DNA of 6,319 nucleotides, taken from positions 1 to 6,319 of the forward strand of contig CANQWZ010000072.1 of NCBI GenBank assembly GCA_947627685.1. Direction: 5' to 3'. Positions within the stretch are counted from its first letter, which is position 1; each line of letters starts with the position of its first letter. A model generated the notes under the pieces. That model saw only the letters and a program-made list of their open reading frames with translations, had not been told where the DNA came from and did not search any database. Of the stretch, positions 4,776 to 6,319 are shown piece after piece. The position numbers were made by a program, and so were the translations under genes. This stretch comes from an uncultured Bacilli bacterium. GTDB taxonomy: Bacteria > Bacillota_I > Bacilli_A > ML615J-28 > CAG-313.

Positions 4776-6124
4776 TATAAGATAATTCCTGCATCAGTTA
4801 TTTTTTGTCTTAAAAGATCAGCTTCAACAAAATTTTTAGCTTGTCTTGCTTCTTGCCATTTTTTAACAAGCGTTATTTCACTTGGTAAAAGGGGCTTTAT
4901 CGCAACTTTTAGACCTAAAATAGATAGCATATCTTGATAAGTTTTTAAATCATTTTGGAGTGATGAATTACTAATGTTTTTATCTCTTAAGTCAACATTA
5001 ATCTTTTTTTGTAAGTTATAAAGAACACTAATAGCGTTAGCCGTATTAAAATCATATGCCATTTCTTTTAAGAAATCATCCATGATCGGAAGTACACTAC
5101 CACCATTTAAACTATTTTCTAATTCTAAGTGACGATATAGGCTATAATAAGTTTTAACAATTTTTCCCCATTCAATTTGGGCTTTCTCCATAAACTCTTC
5201 ACTATAATTGATGGTTTGACGATAGTGATTTGAAAGAACAAAAAAACGATATACTTGTGGTTTATAAGTATTGATGATATCTTTAAGCCAAATGACATTA
5301 CCCAAAGATTTACTCATTTTTTCACCTTTTAAATCAATTCGTGCATTATGAATCCAGTAATTAGCTATTGTATCATTATATAGAGCCATTGATTGGGCAA
5401 TTTCATTTTCATGATGTGGAAATTTAATATCATTACCACCACCATGAATATCTATTTTGCCACCAAAAATATTTTTAATCATAACAACGCATTCTGTATG
5501 CCATCCTGGGCGACCTGCTCCAAAAGGACTATCCCATTTTTTGCCAACATCTTGAGTTTTTTTCCAAAGGGTAAAATCAAGGGGATCTTTTTTATGACTA
5601 TTAATTTCAATTCTAGCTCCACTTTCTAAACTGTCAATATTTTGATTACTTAGAATACCATAATTTTTGATACTTCTTACATCAAAATAAACATCATCGC
5701 CACTTTGATATGCATGAGATGTTTTTAACAAACGATCAATAAAAGCAATAATGGCATCAATATTTTGGGTAACTCTAGGATGAATAATATCATCTTGACA
5801 GCCAATTTTTTCACAAACATCAAGAAAGGCTTCAATATATTTTTCACTTATTTGTTCTTCAGTGGTTTTTTCTTCAAGAGCTTTTTTGATGATTTTATCA
5901 TCAATATCGGTAAAATTTGATACCATCGTAACTTTATAACCAACATATTCTAAAAAGCGTTTAACTGTATCAAAGAAAATTACCGGTCTAGCATTACCAA
6001 TATGAATATGATTGTAAACAGTAGGGCCACATACATACATCGAAACTTCATCTTTTTTGATAGGTTTAAAAGCTTCAAGATGATTTGTCAAGGAATTGTA
6101 AATTTTTATTTCATCTTTAATCAT
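4775..6124 (-). CDS. cysS: Cysteine-tRNA ligase
   Basis: A class Ia aminoacyl-tRNA synthetase that charges tRNA-Cys in the cytoplasm. The 449-residue protein is close to the usual 460. The nucleotide-binding fold carries CGPTVYNHIHIGNARP (32-47) with the HIGH-type signature at 41-44 and KMSKSLGN (269-276). The expected zinc ligands are all present: Cys32, Cys212 (in GWHTEC), His237 and Glu241 (in FPHHENE). The anticodon-binding helical region follows from about residue 305 and ends in the usual EARQAKNFVEADLLRQ (425-440) and DAGI tail. The ATG at 6124 has an AAAGGGAT Shine-Dalgarno upstream. It opens the cysS-mrnC-rlmB-sigma run. The leader is short and holds no T-box element, although many Firmicutes control cysS that way. 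Neither gltX nor cysE, its Bacillus partners, precedes it. Confidence 0.98.
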   Translation of the reverse strand: MIKDEIKIYNSLTNHLEAFKPIKKDEVSMYVCGPTVYNHIHIGNARPVIFFDTVKRFLEYVGYKVTMVSNFTDIDDKIIKKALEEKTTEEQISEKYIEAFLDVCEKIGCQDDIIHPRVTQNIDAIIAFIDRLLKTSHAYQSGDDVYFDVRSIKNYGILSNQNIDSLESGARIEINSHKKDPLDFTLWKKTQDVGKKWDSPFGAGRPGWHTECVVMIKNIFGGKIDIHGGGNDIKFPHHENEIAQSMALYNDTIANYWIHNARIDLKGEKMSKSLGNVIWLKDIINTYKPQVYRFFVLSNHYRQTINYSEEFMEKAQIEWGKIVKTYYSLYRHLELENSLNGGSVLPIMDDFLKEMAYDFNTANAISVLYNLQKKINVDLRDKNISNSSLQNDLKTYQDMLSILGLKVAIKPLLPSEITLVKKWQEARQAKNFVEADLLRQKITDAGIIL

Positions 6125-6147
6125 AGTTATCCCTTTCTAAAGTTTTA

Positions 6148-6153
6148 ATTTTA
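6148..6153 (-). promoter_or_regulatory. Possible -10 element for cysS
   Basis: TAAAAT on the minus strand, which would give a start near 6141, just upstream of the cysS Shine-Dalgarno (6130-6138). There is no recognisable -35 hexamer at 16-18 bases, and the area is simply A-rich. A promoter for cysS must lie in this short gap unless it depends on read-through from rpsI. Confidence 0.25.
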
Positions 6154-6174
6154 TTTTTGCTATTTGATTTTTAG

Positions 6175-6207
6175 AAAAAATAAGACCACAAATAGTCTGT
6201 GGTCTTA
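6175..6207 (-). terminator. Intrinsic terminator after rpsI
   Basis: TAAGACCACA and TGTGGTCTTA form a perfect ten-base-pair stem with a seven-base loop, followed on the minus strand by six T residues. It begins 37 bases after the rpsI stop and insulates rpsI from cysS. Confidence 0.95.
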
Positions 6208-6243
6208 AATAAACATAAGCTAAGCGTATTAGTAAAGATACGA

Positions 6244-6319
6244 TTAACGCTTTGAAAATTGTGGAGCACGACGAGCTTTACGAAGACCATATTTCTTACG
6301 TTCAATCGTACGTGGGTCA
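6244..6319 (-). CDS. rpsI: 30S ribosomal protein S9 (uS9), 3' end only
   Basis: The last 24 residues are present, ending DPRTIERKKYGLRKARRAPQ then FSKR. This is the invariant S9 C-terminus; its terminal Lys-Arg tail reaches the P site of the 30S subunit and contacts the initiator or peptidyl tRNA anticodon stem-loop. The gene enters from the right edge and stops at TAA (6246-6244). A strong terminator follows, so it is the last gene of its own operon (usually rplM-rpsI). Its position next to cysS differs from Bacillus subtilis, where rplM-rpsI lies elsewhere in the chromosome. Confidence 0.97.
   Translation of the reverse strand, partial: DPRTIERKKYGLRKARRAPQFSKR

Noticed and set aside
5393..5629. 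Plus-strand open frame of 78 codons inside cysS
   Set aside because: Antisense to the zinc-binding core of cysS; composition follows from the opposite strand.
6125..6243. T-box riboswitch before cysS
   Set aside because: The gap is too short and lacks the T-box sequence and specifier stem; the only strong structure is the rpsI terminator.
1..6319. Mycoplasma-type genetic code (TGA read as Trp)
   Set aside because: The Trp codons I checked are TGG and the sigma gene ends at TGA at the family-expected length, so the standard code fits.
1..6319. Mobile element, CRISPR array, phage or defence system
   Set aside because: No transposase, integrase, direct repeat array or defence-related domain is visible; gene content and order are conserved housekeeping.

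Overview
The window is a strongly AT-rich stretch of housekeeping DNA with every recognisable gene on the minus strand. It reads, in transcription order from the right edge, rpsI (3' end) | cysS - mrnC - rlmB - sigma factor | rpmG - secE - nusG | GNAT acetyltransferase | rplK - rplA (5' end). The order cysS-mrnC-rlmB-(yacP)-sigH-rpmG-secE-nusG-rplK-rplA is the classic arrangement of Bacilli. Tryptophan is written TGG and one gene ends in TGA, so the standard bacterial code is used. AT-richness, strong AGGAGG-type ribosome binding sites and the short SigH-like factor suggest a low-GC Bacilli-type organism, possibly a deep-branching relative of the Mollicutes (Acholeplasmatales, Izemoplasmatales, RF39 or Erysipelotrichales-like). 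That placement is inference.

Region by region. At 6175-6319, rpsI ends in a strong intrinsic terminator. At 3108-6124 lies a tightly packed run: cysS and mrnC share one base (TAATG), mrnC and rlmB are one base apart, and a sigma-70 family factor follows after a short gap. A canonical promoter, whose -35 box contains the sigma gene's TGA stop, drives rpmG-secE-nusG; in that operon two successive stop codons (TAG) are built into the next gene's Shine-Dalgarno sequence. A perfect hairpin plus T-run ends the operon at 1846-1875. A tandem-domain GNAT acetyltransferase with its own extended -10 promoter sits between nusG and rplK, where Bacilli normally have nothing. Finally a near-consensus promoter starts a leader of about 100 nt ahead of rplK and rplA.

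The genes fit one theme: making ribosomes and connecting them to transcription and secretion. They cover Cys-tRNA charging (CysS), 23S rRNA trimming and methylation (Mini-III, RlmB), ribosomal proteins (S9, L33, L11, L1), the translocon subunit SecE and the elongation factor NusG. The most informative non-coding signal is a pair of RNA elements, one before rplK and one before rplA, that both look like the 23S rRNA site bound by protein L1 (GUGGGAG, short hairpin, ACCACA) and both sit just ahead of a Shine-Dalgarno sequence. This suggests that L1 controls its own operon at two places. I found no mobile element, CRISPR array, tRNA gene or evidently new multi-gene system. The unusual points are the doubled L1 site, a three-helix SecE, the GNAT insertion, and a G7 run in the sigma factor's ribosome binding site.
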